DNA from: Arthrobacter pascens
Lineage (GTDB): Bacteria > Actinomycetota > Actinomycetes > Actinomycetales > Micrococcaceae
Reading direction: 5' to 3'
Assembly (NCBI RefSeq): GCF_030815585.1
Contig: NZ_JAUSWY010000001.1
Coordinates: 4,340,001 to 4,404,000 of the forward strand
Length of the DNA: 64,000 bases
The notes under the pieces are model-generated. The model had not been told where the DNA came from. It made no database searches and saw only the letters and a program-made list of their open reading frames with translations. The first letter of the stretch is position 1; each line of letters begins with the position of its first letter. This document shows positions 52,054-60,736 of this stretch, piece after piece. The position numbers were made by a program, and so were the translations under genes.

Positions 52054-52803
52054 TTAGCGCTTGCCCTTTTTCCGTGAACCTTTGCCCCGGCCCTTGTCCG
52101 GATTGGGCGCGTAGCGCTGCGCCACTTTGGGCTTCTTGACACCTGTTCCCCGCCTGTCCGGCTTGGGTTCCTTCTTGGGCTTCTCCTGCTGGGCGGACGG
52201 TTGCCGCGAACTCTGGGCCGTGCGCCCGCGGACGATTCCGATGAATTCCTCGATCACCTCATCCGTGGCATCGCTTGGCCAGGCCAGCGCGATTTCCGTA
52301 ACCGGCGCACCCGTGAGCCGGCGGGCCACTGTGTCCTTGACGTTGAAGTGGCGGGCCACGGACATCGGCAGGATTACCAGTCCCGCGCCCGAGGCCACCA
52401 CCTGCATGGCAGGCTCAGGGCCGCCCAGTTCCGCCACGTCCAGGAACGTCTCCTCGGCCAGATCGGCCAGGGCCACTTCCTCAAACACCGAGATCTCGTG
52501 CCCCTTCGGCGCCACCACCACGGGCTGCTCCTCATAGAGCGGAATGACGTTCAGGCCGTCGCGCTCCACCGGCAGCCGGACAAAGCTGAGATCCGCGGAA
52601 CCGTCACGCAGCACCGCCACCTGGGCTCCGTCGTCGGACATAAAGGACTGCAGCGGGATGTCCAGGACGCGCTCCTCCCAGCGGCGGATCCACTTCCCGG
52701 GCGTCACTCCCGCCACGTACGCAAACCGCAGCACGCGCGGCGCATCCGGCTCCATGGATTCGGCGGGGACGGGGTTCTGCGGGGAATCATTGTCAGCGGG
52801 CAC
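52054..52803 (-). CDS. LysR-type substrate-binding domain protein lacking the HTH, with Lys-rich tail
   Basis: 249 residues. The body (VLRFAYVAGVTPGKWIRRWEERVLDIPLQSF ... GLNVIPLYEEQPVVVAPKGHEISVF ... GAGLVILPMSVARHF) is a LysR effector-binding domain. There is no N-terminal HTH; instead a ~20-residue acidic/Pro segment starts it, and ~55 residues of Lys/Arg/Pro-rich tail end it. It may act as an effector-binding partner rather than a DNA-binding repressor by itself, with the basic tail contacting nucleic acid. It is divergent from the DUF5997 gene. Confidence 0.8.
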   Translation of the reverse strand: MPADNDSPQNPVPAESMEPDAPRVLRFAYVAGVTPGKWIRRWEERVLDIPLQSFMSDDGAQVAVLRDGSADLSFVRLPVERDGLNVIPLYEEQPVVVAPKGHEISVFEEVALADLAEETFLDVAELGGPEPAMQVVASGAGLVILPMSVARHFNVKDTVARRLTGAPVTEIALAWPSDATDEVIEEFIGIVRGRTAQSSRQPSAQQEKPKKEPKPDRRGTGVKKPKVAQRYAPNPDKGRGKGSRKKGKR

Positions 52804-52891
52804 GTCTTCACAGTACCGCCCGCCGGCCCCGTGCTACCGGTGCTGGTGCTGCTTGGTGCTCTGCGAGCAGGCAGCCAGATACCCTTGAAGC

Positions 52892-53296
52892 ATGACCTCT
52901 GCAAACTCCCAGTCCATGAAGCCGGCCACTGTTGCCAAGAAGCTTGGTATCTACCTGCCCGCAACGCCCCAGGAGTTCCAGGATTCAACCATCAGCCGCG
53001 CAGATTTCGCCGAACTCCAGGCCAACCCGCCGGAGTGGCTGGCCGAGCTTCGCCGCAACGGTCCGCACCCGCGCCCCGTGGTGGCCCAGAAGCTGAACGT
53101 CTCCATCAGCGGCCTGGCCCGGGGTGGCGTGGAGGAGGCGCTGACGACGGCGGAAATCACCGCGCTGCTGCAGGCTCCCCCTGCCTGGCTGGTCGCCGAA
53201 CGCTCAACCCACGCAGCCGTCCGGGCCGAAGCGCAGCGCGTCAAGGACGAGGCCGCCAAGAAGGAAGCCAAAAAGGCCCGCGCCACGGCCGAGTAA
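52892..53296 (+). CDS. DUF5997 family protein
   Basis: 134 residues: MKPATVAKKLGIYLPATPQEFQDSTISRADFAELQANPPEWLAELRRNGPHPRPVVAQKLNVSISGLARGGV matches the DUF5997 pattern, followed by an Ala/Lys-rich coil. Function unknown. It starts near the divergent LysR-domain gene (88 bases between starts), a pairing I recall from other actinobacteria. Confidence 0.83.
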   Translation: MTSANSQSMKPATVAKKLGIYLPATPQEFQDSTISRADFAELQANPPEWLAELRRNGPHPRPVVAQKLNVSISGLARGGVEEALTTAEITALLQAPPAWLVAERSTHAAVRAEAQRVKDEAAKKEAKKARATAE

Positions 53297-53406
53297 CCTC
53301 AGCCCGGCATACTGCGGCGGGCACCCGGCCCACCGCTCGGCCGTGAAATCCCAGGCTTGTCCGCAGATCCGGGCCGTAAAGGTCAGGACCGGCGGACAAG
53401 GTCGGG

Positions 53407-53787
53407 TCAGTCCTGGTGCAGCTGGACGAAGTTGCCGAAGCCGTCATCGAACACCGCGGTGACCCCGGATGGATCCTCGGTCGGTTCGCCCTGGAAGGCC
53501 ACCCCGGCGTCAACAAGCCTGCGGTATTCAGCCTGCACATCCTGTACGCCGAAGACGATGGCCGGGATGCCGGCGCCGTGCAGTGCATTCATGTAGTCCG
53601 CACCGATCGGGTTGTCGCTCGGCTCCAGCAGCAGCCCCACCGATCCGGCGTCAGCTCCGGGGTCCTTGACGATGAACAGGTTGTACTCGGGCATGGCCAT
53701 CAACGTGTCGAAACCCAGAGTCTGCGTGTAGAAAGCATGGGCGGTGGCCGGGTCCTGGACATGGATGCTGCACATTTTGAGTCTCAT
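53407..53787 (-). CDS. VOC superfamily protein
   Basis: 126 residues, one VOC module: KMCSIHVQDPATAHAFYTQTLGFDTLM, PSDNPIGADYMNALHGAGIPAIVFGVQDV, FDDGFGNFVQLHQD. The His and terminal Gln/Asp positions are consistent with a metal-binding or ligand-binding fold. Substrate unknown, single gene. Confidence 0.83.
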   Translation of the reverse strand: MRLKMCSIHVQDPATAHAFYTQTLGFDTLMAMPEYNLFIVKDPGADAGSVGLLLEPSDNPIGADYMNALHGAGIPAIVFGVQDVQAEYRRLVDAGVAFQGEPTEDPSGVTAVFDDGFGNFVQLHQD

Positions 53788-53943
53788 GGTCCTACGCTAC
53801 GCGGTGCGGCCGCCGCTGCGTAGCTTCGTTCCAGGGCCTTCCCCGGCCCGGCGTCCTGCCCATTGACCCCGGTGCCTGCAGGGGTTGCAATGGAAGTAGC
53901 AACCCGGAGTCCTGGGCCGGGCCTGACACTCGGAGGTGCCGCG

Positions 53944-54537
53944 GTGCCCGCCATATCAGAATCCGTCCTTGCGGGAACCTGGCAGCTGTTGTTCTGGGGA
54001 GCCGTGCTGGCCTGCGCAGTGGCGGCCACGGTTTTTGCCGTGCGCCAGCACTCTGTGCTCGAGCCCGCCGGCCGCGCGTCCGACACCCTGTTTTGGGACG
54101 TATTCATGGGCTCCGCGGTGGCAGTCCCGGCAATCCTTATTCCCACACTGGGCTCGCCTTGGGCGGGTGTGGCGCTGGCCGCGGTGGGCGGGGCAACCGG
54201 GGTGGTCGCCTACCGAAGCCACCCGAGGATCAGGGCGTGGCAGTCCACGCGGCGGCAACGCCGGCAGGAGCAGCCCCTCTACACGGCGGCTCAGGCCGAA
54301 CACACCACGCTGCTGGCCCGGTGGAGCCGCTACGAGCTGGACCCGGCATGCTGCATCGACTACCCGGCAATGACCGACGTCCGGCAGCCCGAAACCGCGG
54401 CAGTGATCAGGGCAATGCGGGAAGCCGAGCAGCTCCGCACCGTCCCGCAGCAGGGGTATGCCCCCGCCGTCGCCCGCCTGCGCATGGCCTTGACCGAAGC
54501 CGAAAAGGCGGCCGGAATTCCTGCCGCCGCGGAATGA
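53944..54537 (+). CDS. Membrane protein of unknown function
   Basis: 197 residues: three hydrophobic segments (LAGTWQLLFWGAVLACAVAATVFAV, WDVFMGSAVAVPAILIPTL, WAGVALAAVGGATGVVAYRS) then a basic, helical cytoplasmic tail (~90 residues) containing CC. GTG 53944 is chosen because GGAGGTG lies eight bases upstream. No family recognised. Confidence 0.68.
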   Translation: MPAISESVLAGTWQLLFWGAVLACAVAATVFAVRQHSVLEPAGRASDTLFWDVFMGSAVAVPAILIPTLGSPWAGVALAAVGGATGVVAYRSHPRIRAWQSTRRQRRQEQPLYTAAQAEHTTLLARWSRYELDPACCIDYPAMTDVRQPETAAVIRAMREAEQLRTVPQQGYAPAVARLRMALTEAEKAAGIPAAAE

Positions 54538-54552
54538 AGGATTGACTGGGGG

Positions 54553-55210
54553 TCAGAACCGGTTCCGCAAGAGGCGCTCCCGATGCCAGCTTTGATGCCC
54601 CACCAGGGATGAGTGCAGGTCGCGGACCCACTCCGGTGGCGCGGATCCAGTTCCGCAAGCATCCCTTCTACTGCGCGGATGGCCCGCGTCAAGGGTTCGT
54701 CGGAGCCGGCGTACACTTCCCGGCCGGCCGGCGTCCGGATCGGACGGGAAATCCCGGCCGATCCCTCCCCTGCAGGCTTGCCAGTGCCTGGCCCCAGAGC
54801 ATGGCCTGATCCACCGTCAGGTGGTCAACCGAAACCTCAGCTCCCGGCGCCACCGGCACCACCATGGCTGTGACGTCGCCCAGGGCTGTTTTCACCGCCT
54901 CGGTCAGCTGTCCGTTGGCACTTGCCAGGGGCCTGACGGCGCCAAGACCACGGTCAGCCCACTCCGCCATCAACGGGGCCGAACTGCTGAGCTTTTCCCC
55001 GGCCACAGAAGGGGAAGGGGCAAACCTGACATAGGTGGGCATGTTCCCCTCCCTGCCCGGCACGATGAAGACATGGGTGGCGCTGGACCTTAGCCAGCGC
55101 GCGGCACCTGCAGGCGAGCCCCAGGCAGCCGCAACGGCGTCCGCAACGGGACTTCGCCATTCAGCGTCCACCGAACTACTGATCTGCCAGATGTGGGAGA
55201 CAGGAAGCAT
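54553..55210 (-). pseudogene. Frameshifted phosphotransferase-like gene
   Basis: Frame 1 (55210-54689) reads MLPVSHIWQISSSVDAEWRS, then WGSPAGAARWLRSSATHVFIV and MAEWADRGLGAVRPLASANGQL, like an APH-type N-lobe, ending ALASLQGRDRPGFPV. A missing base near 54722 joins EVYAGSDEPLTRAIRAVEG (frame 2). Another near 54634 joins PPEWVRDLHSSLVGHQSWHR, ending TGA 54553-54555. The combined protein would be about 215 residues. Two single-base indels may be real decay or assembly error. Confidence 0.58.
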
Positions 55211-55304
55211 GCGTCAAATATTCCACAGGATCCCGGCCGGCCGACGTTAAGGGCTGTGTCGGCGCCGCTGGAGCCAGGCACTTGCCCGGCGGTAGCATCC
55301 GAAG

Positions 55305-55907
55305 ATGAAGCCCACAGAAACGGAAGTTCGCGACCAATTTGGCAGGCTGCTGGCAGACCGGGAAGTTTGGCGGCAGGCTGTGACGCTGGAGGCCGCCGGC
55401 GAGTTGACGGCGCGTTGGCTCGAAGGCAGCAGTGAGTACCAGCCCGCTACCTTCACGGCAAGCTTTGACGACGAGACCGGTCCCATAGCCGCAGCCCTGG
55501 CCTTCCTCAACAGGAACGGCCTGTTCACCAAGGAGTCCCAGCCCGGCCTGCGGACCGGCGCCAACGCCCAGCGCCAATACGTCACGGGATTTTGCAGTGC
55601 GGACGTGGCGGCCCAGCTCCTGGCGTTGTCCACCCGGTCCGAGCTGGTCACAGTAGCGCATGCGCCCGGGGAGGCCAGCAGCGCTGCGATCCCGGTCACG
55701 CTGGCGGGAGCAGAGGTGGTCACCGTGCTCGGTTCCAGTGAAAATCCTGTAACCGAGGAGCAGATCCAGGATTGGGCGGGTGAGACCAACGAAAACTTGG
55801 CGCTGCTCCTGGCCGACTCCTGGTACGTGGAGATCCTGGACCCGTCGTGGGGCAGGAACCACGTCCTGCTGCCGGCAGTGACTGCAGCCCTCAGCCCCGG
55901 GGAGTAA
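55305..55907 (+). CDS. DUF6919-like hypothetical protein
   Basis: 200 residues: QAVTLEAAGELTARWLEGSSEYQPAT near the start, AALAFLNRNGLFTKESQPGLRTGANAQRQYVTGFCSADVAAQLLAL in the middle, typical of the DUF6919 pattern as I remember it. No signal peptide or membrane helix. Function unknown; single gene followed by gene debris. Confidence 0.65.
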   Translation: MKPTETEVRDQFGRLLADREVWRQAVTLEAAGELTARWLEGSSEYQPATFTASFDDETGPIAAALAFLNRNGLFTKESQPGLRTGANAQRQYVTGFCSADVAAQLLALSTRSELVTVAHAPGEASSAAIPVTLAGAEVVTVLGSSENPVTEEQIQDWAGETNENLALLLADSWYVEILDPSWGRNHVLLPAVTAALSPGE

Positions 55908-55941
55908 AGAGGCGGGCAGCGAAGCTTCCCGCAGTAACCGG

Positions 55942-56330
55942 CTACGCGTCCGCCCCCACAACCTTCACGCTTGCCACAATCTCAATCTCAAAGGCCTGCG
56001 AGGAGCGCATGGAGCCGCGGAACCAGCGGAGAGCATGCACGCCGGGGTCTCCCGGGACCACGACTGGCCGGAGGTTGTCGACGGCGGACGCCTGCGTCAC
56101 TGCCTCCCACGTGCTGGTTCCGCTCCAGGGGACCGTTGACGTCGTTGGTCCGGCAGGTGATGATCGCCGCGAGCTGCCGGCCCTGCCGCCGGAGGTCCGT
56201 GGTCCAGCCGTGCGTGAGGACGTCGCCGTCGATCGCTGTGCGGGCCGCGAAAATGGTGGTCAGCTCCGTTTGCGAGATGCCCGCGGAACCGATGGCAGGC
56301 TTGCTGACCGTACGTCCGCCGGCGTCGTGG
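55942..56330 (-). pseudogene. Decayed gene remnant, C-terminus BNR-repeat-like
   Basis: One frame gives SAGISQTELTTIFAARTAID ... LRRQGRQLAAIITCRTNDVN from about 56337; another frame continues as TSTWEAVTQASAVDNLRPVV ... ALRWFRGSMRSSQAFEIEIV, ending TAG at 55942-55944, with the shift near 56132-56140. The C-terminal strand pattern resembles BNR-repeat glycan-active proteins, with low confidence. No start codon with ribosome site is visible and the 5' part is missing, cut by the amine oxidase gene. Confidence 0.4.
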
Positions 56331-56333
56331 AGG

Positions 56334-57725
56334 TCAGACCCCCGCAGCCGCTGCCACACGGGCCACTTCGCGGATGCGGGCGGCGGTCAGCCGGCCCATC
56401 CGGATGGCCCCATCCACATGCTGGTAGCCCTCGGCCGCGAGGTCCGAGGAGCACCAATAAATCGGCCCCACGGGGGCATGCTGGTCCTTGCCGTAGCGGT
56501 GCAGGCCGCCCAGGTCGTAGCTCGAGGCATAGGCACCCCGCGTCCATTCCTCAGAACCCCAATCTGATTCGTAGTAGACCTCCGGCTCGAGGGCTTCATC
56601 CCCCAGGAAGCCGGCAATCGACTCCAGCACTACACGCTTGCGGTCTTCGGCGCCCAACTCGAAGACGGCGTCGGCCTTTTCATCGGAAATGAACCCCACC
56701 AGGGTGCCCCGCACGTCACCGTAGTTAGTGTTGTCATAGACCTCCTGGACCAGGGAGCCTGCTCCGAAGCCCGTCCCGGACAGCCCTTTTTCGCGCCAGA
56801 ACGGCGTGCTGTAGACGGCGTGGACCTTGATGACGAGGCCCAGGGACTGGTGCTGGTGCATCTGATGCTGGCGTCGCGGCAGGGGCGGGTTGAAGGAGAC
56901 CCGGGAGTAAAGGTTGGGCGGCACCGCCATGATCACAAACCGCGCGTTGACGCTGGCCCGCTCGGAAACGACGTGGACGCGATGGCCACCACCGGGATCC
57001 GATTCCCAGTTGACGGTGCGCACCGGACTGTTAAGAACGACGTCGTCGCCCAACTCCTGCGCCTGCAACAGGGAGACCTGCTGCATCCCGCCGATAACCC
57101 GCTTGTCCAGGATGAAGTCCTCATCCGTGAGGCGGGTGAAGGACCCTGCGGAAGCCGCCATCAGCACGGCCTGGAGTGCTGAGAAGGCGTGGGCGGGCTT
57201 GGTGAGCATCCCGCCTGCGATGAACAGGCCGATGTTCTTGCACGCCTCCTCATTGTCCGAGTGGGCCCGCAGCCAATGATGGAACGCAATGGTGTCCAGC
57301 TCGCGGGCCTTGGGGTGTGCCCACGGTTCAGTGGGGCCGATGTCAGCAGCCAGCCCGTCCAGCAGGGCAATGAGCTTGTCCATTTCGGCGGCGGTGGCGG
57401 CGTCGACAGGGAAGGAGTCACCGCTGTAGCGGACGGGCGTGCCGTCGGCGCCGATGTAGACCGACGCGCCGTCACGGTAGCGGGAATAGGTTTTCAGGCC
57501 CAGTTCCGACAGGAGGTCCAGGAGCACAGTCTGGTCCGGCGAGACCCACTGGCCGCCGATCTCCAGCATGGCTCCGTCAATGGTGTCCGTCCAGGTGCGG
57601 CCACCCACGCGGTCGCGGGCTTCCAGTACGGCGACACTCAGGCCTGCCTTCTTCAGTTCGCGGGCCGCGGTCAGCCCGGAGGGCCCCGCTCCCACGACCA
57701 CAACGTCGCGGTTAAGGTTCAGCAT
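56334..57725 (-). CDS. Flavin monoamine oxidase (putrescine oxidase-like)
   Basis: 463 residues with the amine oxidase architecture: FAD GAGPSGLTAAREL and EARDRVGGRTWT at the N-terminus, GGQWVSPDQ, FVIMAVPPNLYSRVSFNPPLP, and the C-terminal FAD-contact GPIYWCSSDLAAEGYQHVDGAIRMG. No signal peptide. It oxidises primary amines with O2. GAGAGGAC precedes ATG 57725. A TetR gene lies divergent with a 21-bp palindrome between them. Confidence 0.88.
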   Translation of the reverse strand: MLNLNRDVVVVGAGPSGLTAARELKKAGLSVAVLEARDRVGGRTWTDTIDGAMLEIGGQWVSPDQTVLLDLLSELGLKTYSRYRDGASVYIGADGTPVRYSGDSFPVDAATAAEMDKLIALLDGLAADIGPTEPWAHPKARELDTIAFHHWLRAHSDNEEACKNIGLFIAGGMLTKPAHAFSALQAVLMAASAGSFTRLTDEDFILDKRVIGGMQQVSLLQAQELGDDVVLNSPVRTVNWESDPGGGHRVHVVSERASVNARFVIMAVPPNLYSRVSFNPPLPRRQHQMHQHQSLGLVIKVHAVYSTPFWREKGLSGTGFGAGSLVQEVYDNTNYGDVRGTLVGFISDEKADAVFELGAEDRKRVVLESIAGFLGDEALEPEVYYESDWGSEEWTRGAYASSYDLGGLHRYGKDQHAPVGPIYWCSSDLAAEGYQHVDGAIRMGRLTAARIREVARVAAAAGV

Positions 57726-57763
57726 GATGTCCTCTCTGTGAGCACGCCAGTGATGCGCTCCAC

Positions 57764-57784
57764 TAAATGAATGTCATTCATTTA
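57764..57784. promoter_or_regulatory. 21-bp palindromic TetR operator
   Basis: AAATGAATGTCATTCATTT (57765-57783) plus one more pair outside gives perfect 10-bp arms around one base. It lies between the divergent amine oxidase and TetR genes, 39 bases upstream of the oxidase start. The length and symmetry fit a TetR-family dimer pair. Confidence 0.8.
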
Positions 57785-57862
57785 TTAGAACTATAGCGGT
57801 TCGCGCAAGGCTCCGGAAGAGGCTGGTGGAATAATGCTGGGGAACCCACCGAAAGGCCAGCA

Positions 57863-58564
57863 ATGCCGGCAGCATCAGCCGCACCAGGAACCACAGCCGG
57901 AACGGCCGGCAAGATCTCCGCTCAAGCCCGGAGGCGCGCCGGCCGGCCCTCCGCCGCTGTGCTGGACAAGGAAGGGATCACGGCAGCGGCACTGGAGCTC
58001 ATCGGCCAGAAGGGCTACGACGGCCTCACCATGGCCGGACTGGCGCGCGTGCTGGACGTGGCGCCGTCGGCCCTTTACAACCATGTGGCCTCCAAACGTG
58101 ACGTGCTCCTGCTGGTGGAGGACCATCTCGCCGCACTGGTGGACGTGTCCGGCTTCGGAACTGAGCCCTGGGAAGGGGCGGTGCGGACGTGGGCTTGGAG
58201 CTACCGGGATGTCTTCGCCCAGCACACTCCCCTGATTCCGGTGATCGCGGTCCTGCCCGTAACGGATGCGCCACAGACCCTGGCCATGTATGAGACTGTC
58301 AGCGCGGGATTCCTGGACGCCGGTTTCCCGCAGGAGCGGATCATTTCCGCCGTAGTGGCCTTGGAATCCTTCATTTTCGGCTCGGCCTATGACGTGACGG
58401 CTCCGGCGGACATTTTCGACCCCGGCAGCATGGCCGGTTCCACGCCCCATTTCACCGGTGCCGTACGGAGCCTTGCCGAAGCGGGGCACGAACGCCCGGC
58501 CGATGTCGCTTTCGGCCTGGGGCTCGAGGCGTTGATTGCCGGGCTCGGAGCCCTGCGTACTTAG
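57863..58564 (+). CDS. TetR/AcrR family regulator of the amine oxidase
   Basis: 233 residues: a disordered Ala/Gly/Arg-rich N-terminus with AT-hook-like ARRRAGRPSAA, then the HTH (GITAAALELIGQKGYDGLTMAGLARVLDVAPSALYNHVASKRDVLLLV) and a TetR_C-like ligand domain. GAAAGG precedes ATG 57863. The divergent flavin amine oxidase and the palindrome between them make the oxidase the natural target, with an amine as possible inducer. Confidence 0.88.
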   Translation: MPAASAAPGTTAGTAGKISAQARRRAGRPSAAVLDKEGITAAALELIGQKGYDGLTMAGLARVLDVAPSALYNHVASKRDVLLLVEDHLAALVDVSGFGTEPWEGAVRTWAWSYRDVFAQHTPLIPVIAVLPVTDAPQTLAMYETVSAGFLDAGFPQERIISAVVALESFIFGSAYDVTAPADIFDPGSMAGSTPHFTGAVRSLAEAGHERPADVAFGLGLEALIAGLGALRT

Positions 58565-58716
58565 CGGGAGCTGAACGAAAGTGGGGCACTTCGACACGGA
58601 CACGCCGCCGTTTCGGCCTGGTCCGCGGATTTTGCTCCCCAAAGTGGCGCACGACGGCCGCACGGGGCACACCGTCCACGGCGAATATGCGGGTGTTTTG
58701 ACATGCAGAAACAGCG

Positions 58717-58752
58717 GAAGGCAGGCGGCGCCCGTGGACACCGCCTGCCTTC
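58717..58752. terminator. Bidirectional hairpin between tetR and usp
   Basis: GAAGGCAGGCGG (58717-58728) and its complement (58741-58752) form a 12-bp stem with a 12-base loop, between converging genes. T-tracts on both sides are weak (TTGTGC on the right, CCGCTGTTTCTG read leftward). Confidence 0.6.
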
Positions 58753-58797
58753 TTGTGCAGCAGCCTGTGGTCAGCCTGCCATGATCAAACGCGCCGG

Positions 58798-59202
58798 TTA
58801 GAAACCGGCTCCGTCCGCCTTGACGGCGAGGACGGGGCGGTCGGCCTGCATGAGGATCCGCTGTGCATGGCTTCCCAGGATGAACTTGCCCACCTGGGTC
58901 CGGTGCCGGAGCCCGATGACGATCAGCGACGCGTTGGCCTCGCGGGCGACGTCGAGGAACTCGTCGGCGAGGTCGTGCTGGTACGGGGGCTGGATCACGG
59001 TGGCCTTGACGCCGGCCTCCGCCGCGCGGCTGGCCGCCCGTGCCAGGACATTGTCCGGTGCCACTGACTTGTCCACCAGAGCGCCTTCCCTCGCCGAGTT
59101 GACGATCACCAGGTCCTCGTTGCGGAGCTTGGCTTCGGCGATGCCTGCGGTCAATGCGGCTTCTCCCGCGGGGGTAGGGACGAATCCGACGATGATGCTC
59201 AT
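58798..59202 (-). CDS. Universal stress protein linked to the Tct transporter operon
   Basis: 134 residues, one UspA domain with an intact nucleotide motif: VIGLRHRTQVGKFILGSHAQRIL. ATP binding is therefore likely. ATG 59202 overlaps the tctA stop by four bases (ATGA), and the Shine-Dalgarno AAGGAGAAGG is the end of tctA, so translation is coupled to the transporter. This may link stress signalling or ATP sensing to transport, which is inference. Confidence 0.9.
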   Translation of the reverse strand: MSIIVGFVPTPAGEAALTAGIAEAKLRNEDLVIVNSAREGALVDKSVAPDNVLARAASRAAEAGVKATVIQPPYQHDLADEFLDVAREANASLIVIGLRHRTQVGKFILGSHAQRILMQADRPVLAVKADGAGF

Positions 59203-60728
59203 ACCTTCTCCTTGATTTCCGGCGTCACGGCCGTGGCGCCTGTGGATTTGCGCTTGGCGGCCACACTGCGGATAACCGGAAGCAGGGCTACCAGGACAAA
59301 AATGATGAGCAGTGTTGCCGAAATGGGACGGCCCAGGAAGCCGACGGAGTCGCCGCCAAACATCAGGAGCGAGCGGCGCACGGAGCTTTCCAGCAGTTCG
59401 CCGAGCACGAAGGCCAGCACCAGGGGACCCGGTTCGAAGCCGAACTTCTTCATGAGGTATCCGATGATGCCGAAGACCACCACGAGCGTGACATCGAACA
59501 TGCTGTTGTTGATGGTGTAGGCGCCCAGCAGCGTGATCAGGGCCGTGACCGGGGCCAGGATGGCGGCCCGGACGCGGAGGATCTTCACGAAGATTCCCAC
59601 CAGCGGCAGGCTCATGATCAGGAGCAGGATGTTGCCGATGTACATGGAGTTCACCACGCCCCAGAAGAGCTCCGGGTTCTGTTCCACCAGCTGCGGTCCG
59701 GGGGTGACGCCCTGGATCAGCAGCGCGCCGAACATCAGCGCCATGGTGGCGTTGGCGGGGATGCCAAGCGTCAGCAGCGGAATAAAGGACGACGTGGCTG
59801 CGGCGTTGTTGGCCGTTTCCGGTCCGGCCACGCCTTCCGGGGCACCCTTGCCGAAGCGTTCGGGCTGCTTGGCCCGCTTCTTCTCCATCGCATAGGAAGC
59901 CATGGATGCGATGGTTGCGCCGCCGCCGGGGAGGATTCCGAGGAAGAAACCCAGCACGGATCCGCGGCCGATGGCGCCGGAGGCCTGCTTGAGGTCCTGG
60001 CGCGAGGGCCAGACGTTCGCGACTTTCGACGGCGCCTTGGCGGCCCGGTGGCGCTCCTCAAGGTTGTAGAGGATTTCGCCGAGGCCGAAGATGCCCATGG
60101 CGATCGGCACGAAGTCGATGCCGTCGGCCAGCTGCAGGCTGCCGAACGTGAACCGGCTTTCGCCGGTGAAGATGTCCCGGCCCACGGTGGCGAGCAGCAG
60201 GCCCAGGGCCGCGGCAATGAGCGCCTTGGCTTTGGAGCCACTGCTGATCGTGGCCACCAGCAGAATGCCGAGCATCGCCAGGGCCGTGTACTCGGGCGGG
60301 CCGAAGTCCAGGGCGAAACTCGCCACGATGGGCGCCAGGAACGTCAGGCCGATGATGGCAGCCGTTCCACCGATGAAGGATCCGATGGAGGCCAGGCCCA
60401 GCGCAGTGCCCGCCCTGCCCTGTTTTGCCATCTGGTAGCCGTCGAACACCGTGACCACAGAGGACGCTTCACCCGGAAGCCGCAGGAGCACGGAAGTGAT
60501 GGTGCCGCCGTATTGTGCGCCGTAGAAGATGCCAGCCAGCATGATGATGGCGGTCACGGGCTCCACGTTGTACGTAAGCGGAAGCAGGATGGCGATGGTT
60601 GCCGCGGGCCCCAAGCCGGGCAGCACGCCGATCAGCATGCCGATCACGACGCCGATCAGGCAGTAAAGGAGGTTGGTCGGCTCCAGGACAACCGCAAATC
60701 CGTTAATAACGGGATTCAGAAAATCCAC
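59199..60728 (-). CDS. tctA: Tripartite tricarboxylate transporter large membrane subunit TctA
   Basis: 509 residues, about 11-12 helices, with GLGPAATIAILLPLTYNVEP (TctA signature) near the N-terminus and GILPGGGATIASMASYAMEKK in the second half, the repeat pair typical of the family. GTG 60728 with AGGAGA five bases upstream gives VDFLNPVINGF. With TctB and TctC it imports tri- or dicarboxylate-type acids using the ion gradient. Confidence 0.93.
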   Translation of the reverse strand: MDFLNPVINGFAVVLEPTNLLYCLIGVVIGMLIGVLPGLGPAATIAILLPLTYNVEPVTAIIMLAGIFYGAQYGGTITSVLLRLPGEASSVVTVFDGYQMAKQGRAGTALGLASIGSFIGGTAAIIGLTFLAPIVASFALDFGPPEYTALAMLGILLVATISSGSKAKALIAAALGLLLATVGRDIFTGESRFTFGSLQLADGIDFVPIAMGIFGLGEILYNLEERHRAAKAPSKVANVWPSRQDLKQASGAIGRGSVLGFFLGILPGGGATIASMASYAMEKKRAKQPERFGKGAPEGVAGPETANNAAATSSFIPLLTLGIPANATMALMFGALLIQGVTPGPQLVEQNPELFWGVVNSMYIGNILLLIMSLPLVGIFVKILRVRAAILAPVTALITLLGAYTINNSMFDVTLVVVFGIIGYLMKKFGFEPGPLVLAFVLGELLESSVRRSLLMFGGDSVGFLGRPISATLLIIFVLVALLPVIRSVAAKRKSTGATAVTPEIKEKV

Positions 60729-60736
60729 GGGGTCTC

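Noticed and set aside
58571..58670. Possible repeat element with AAAGTGG motifs after tetR
   Set aside because: Two short AAAGTGG segments are present, but arms do not pair over any length and no second copy was found in the window.
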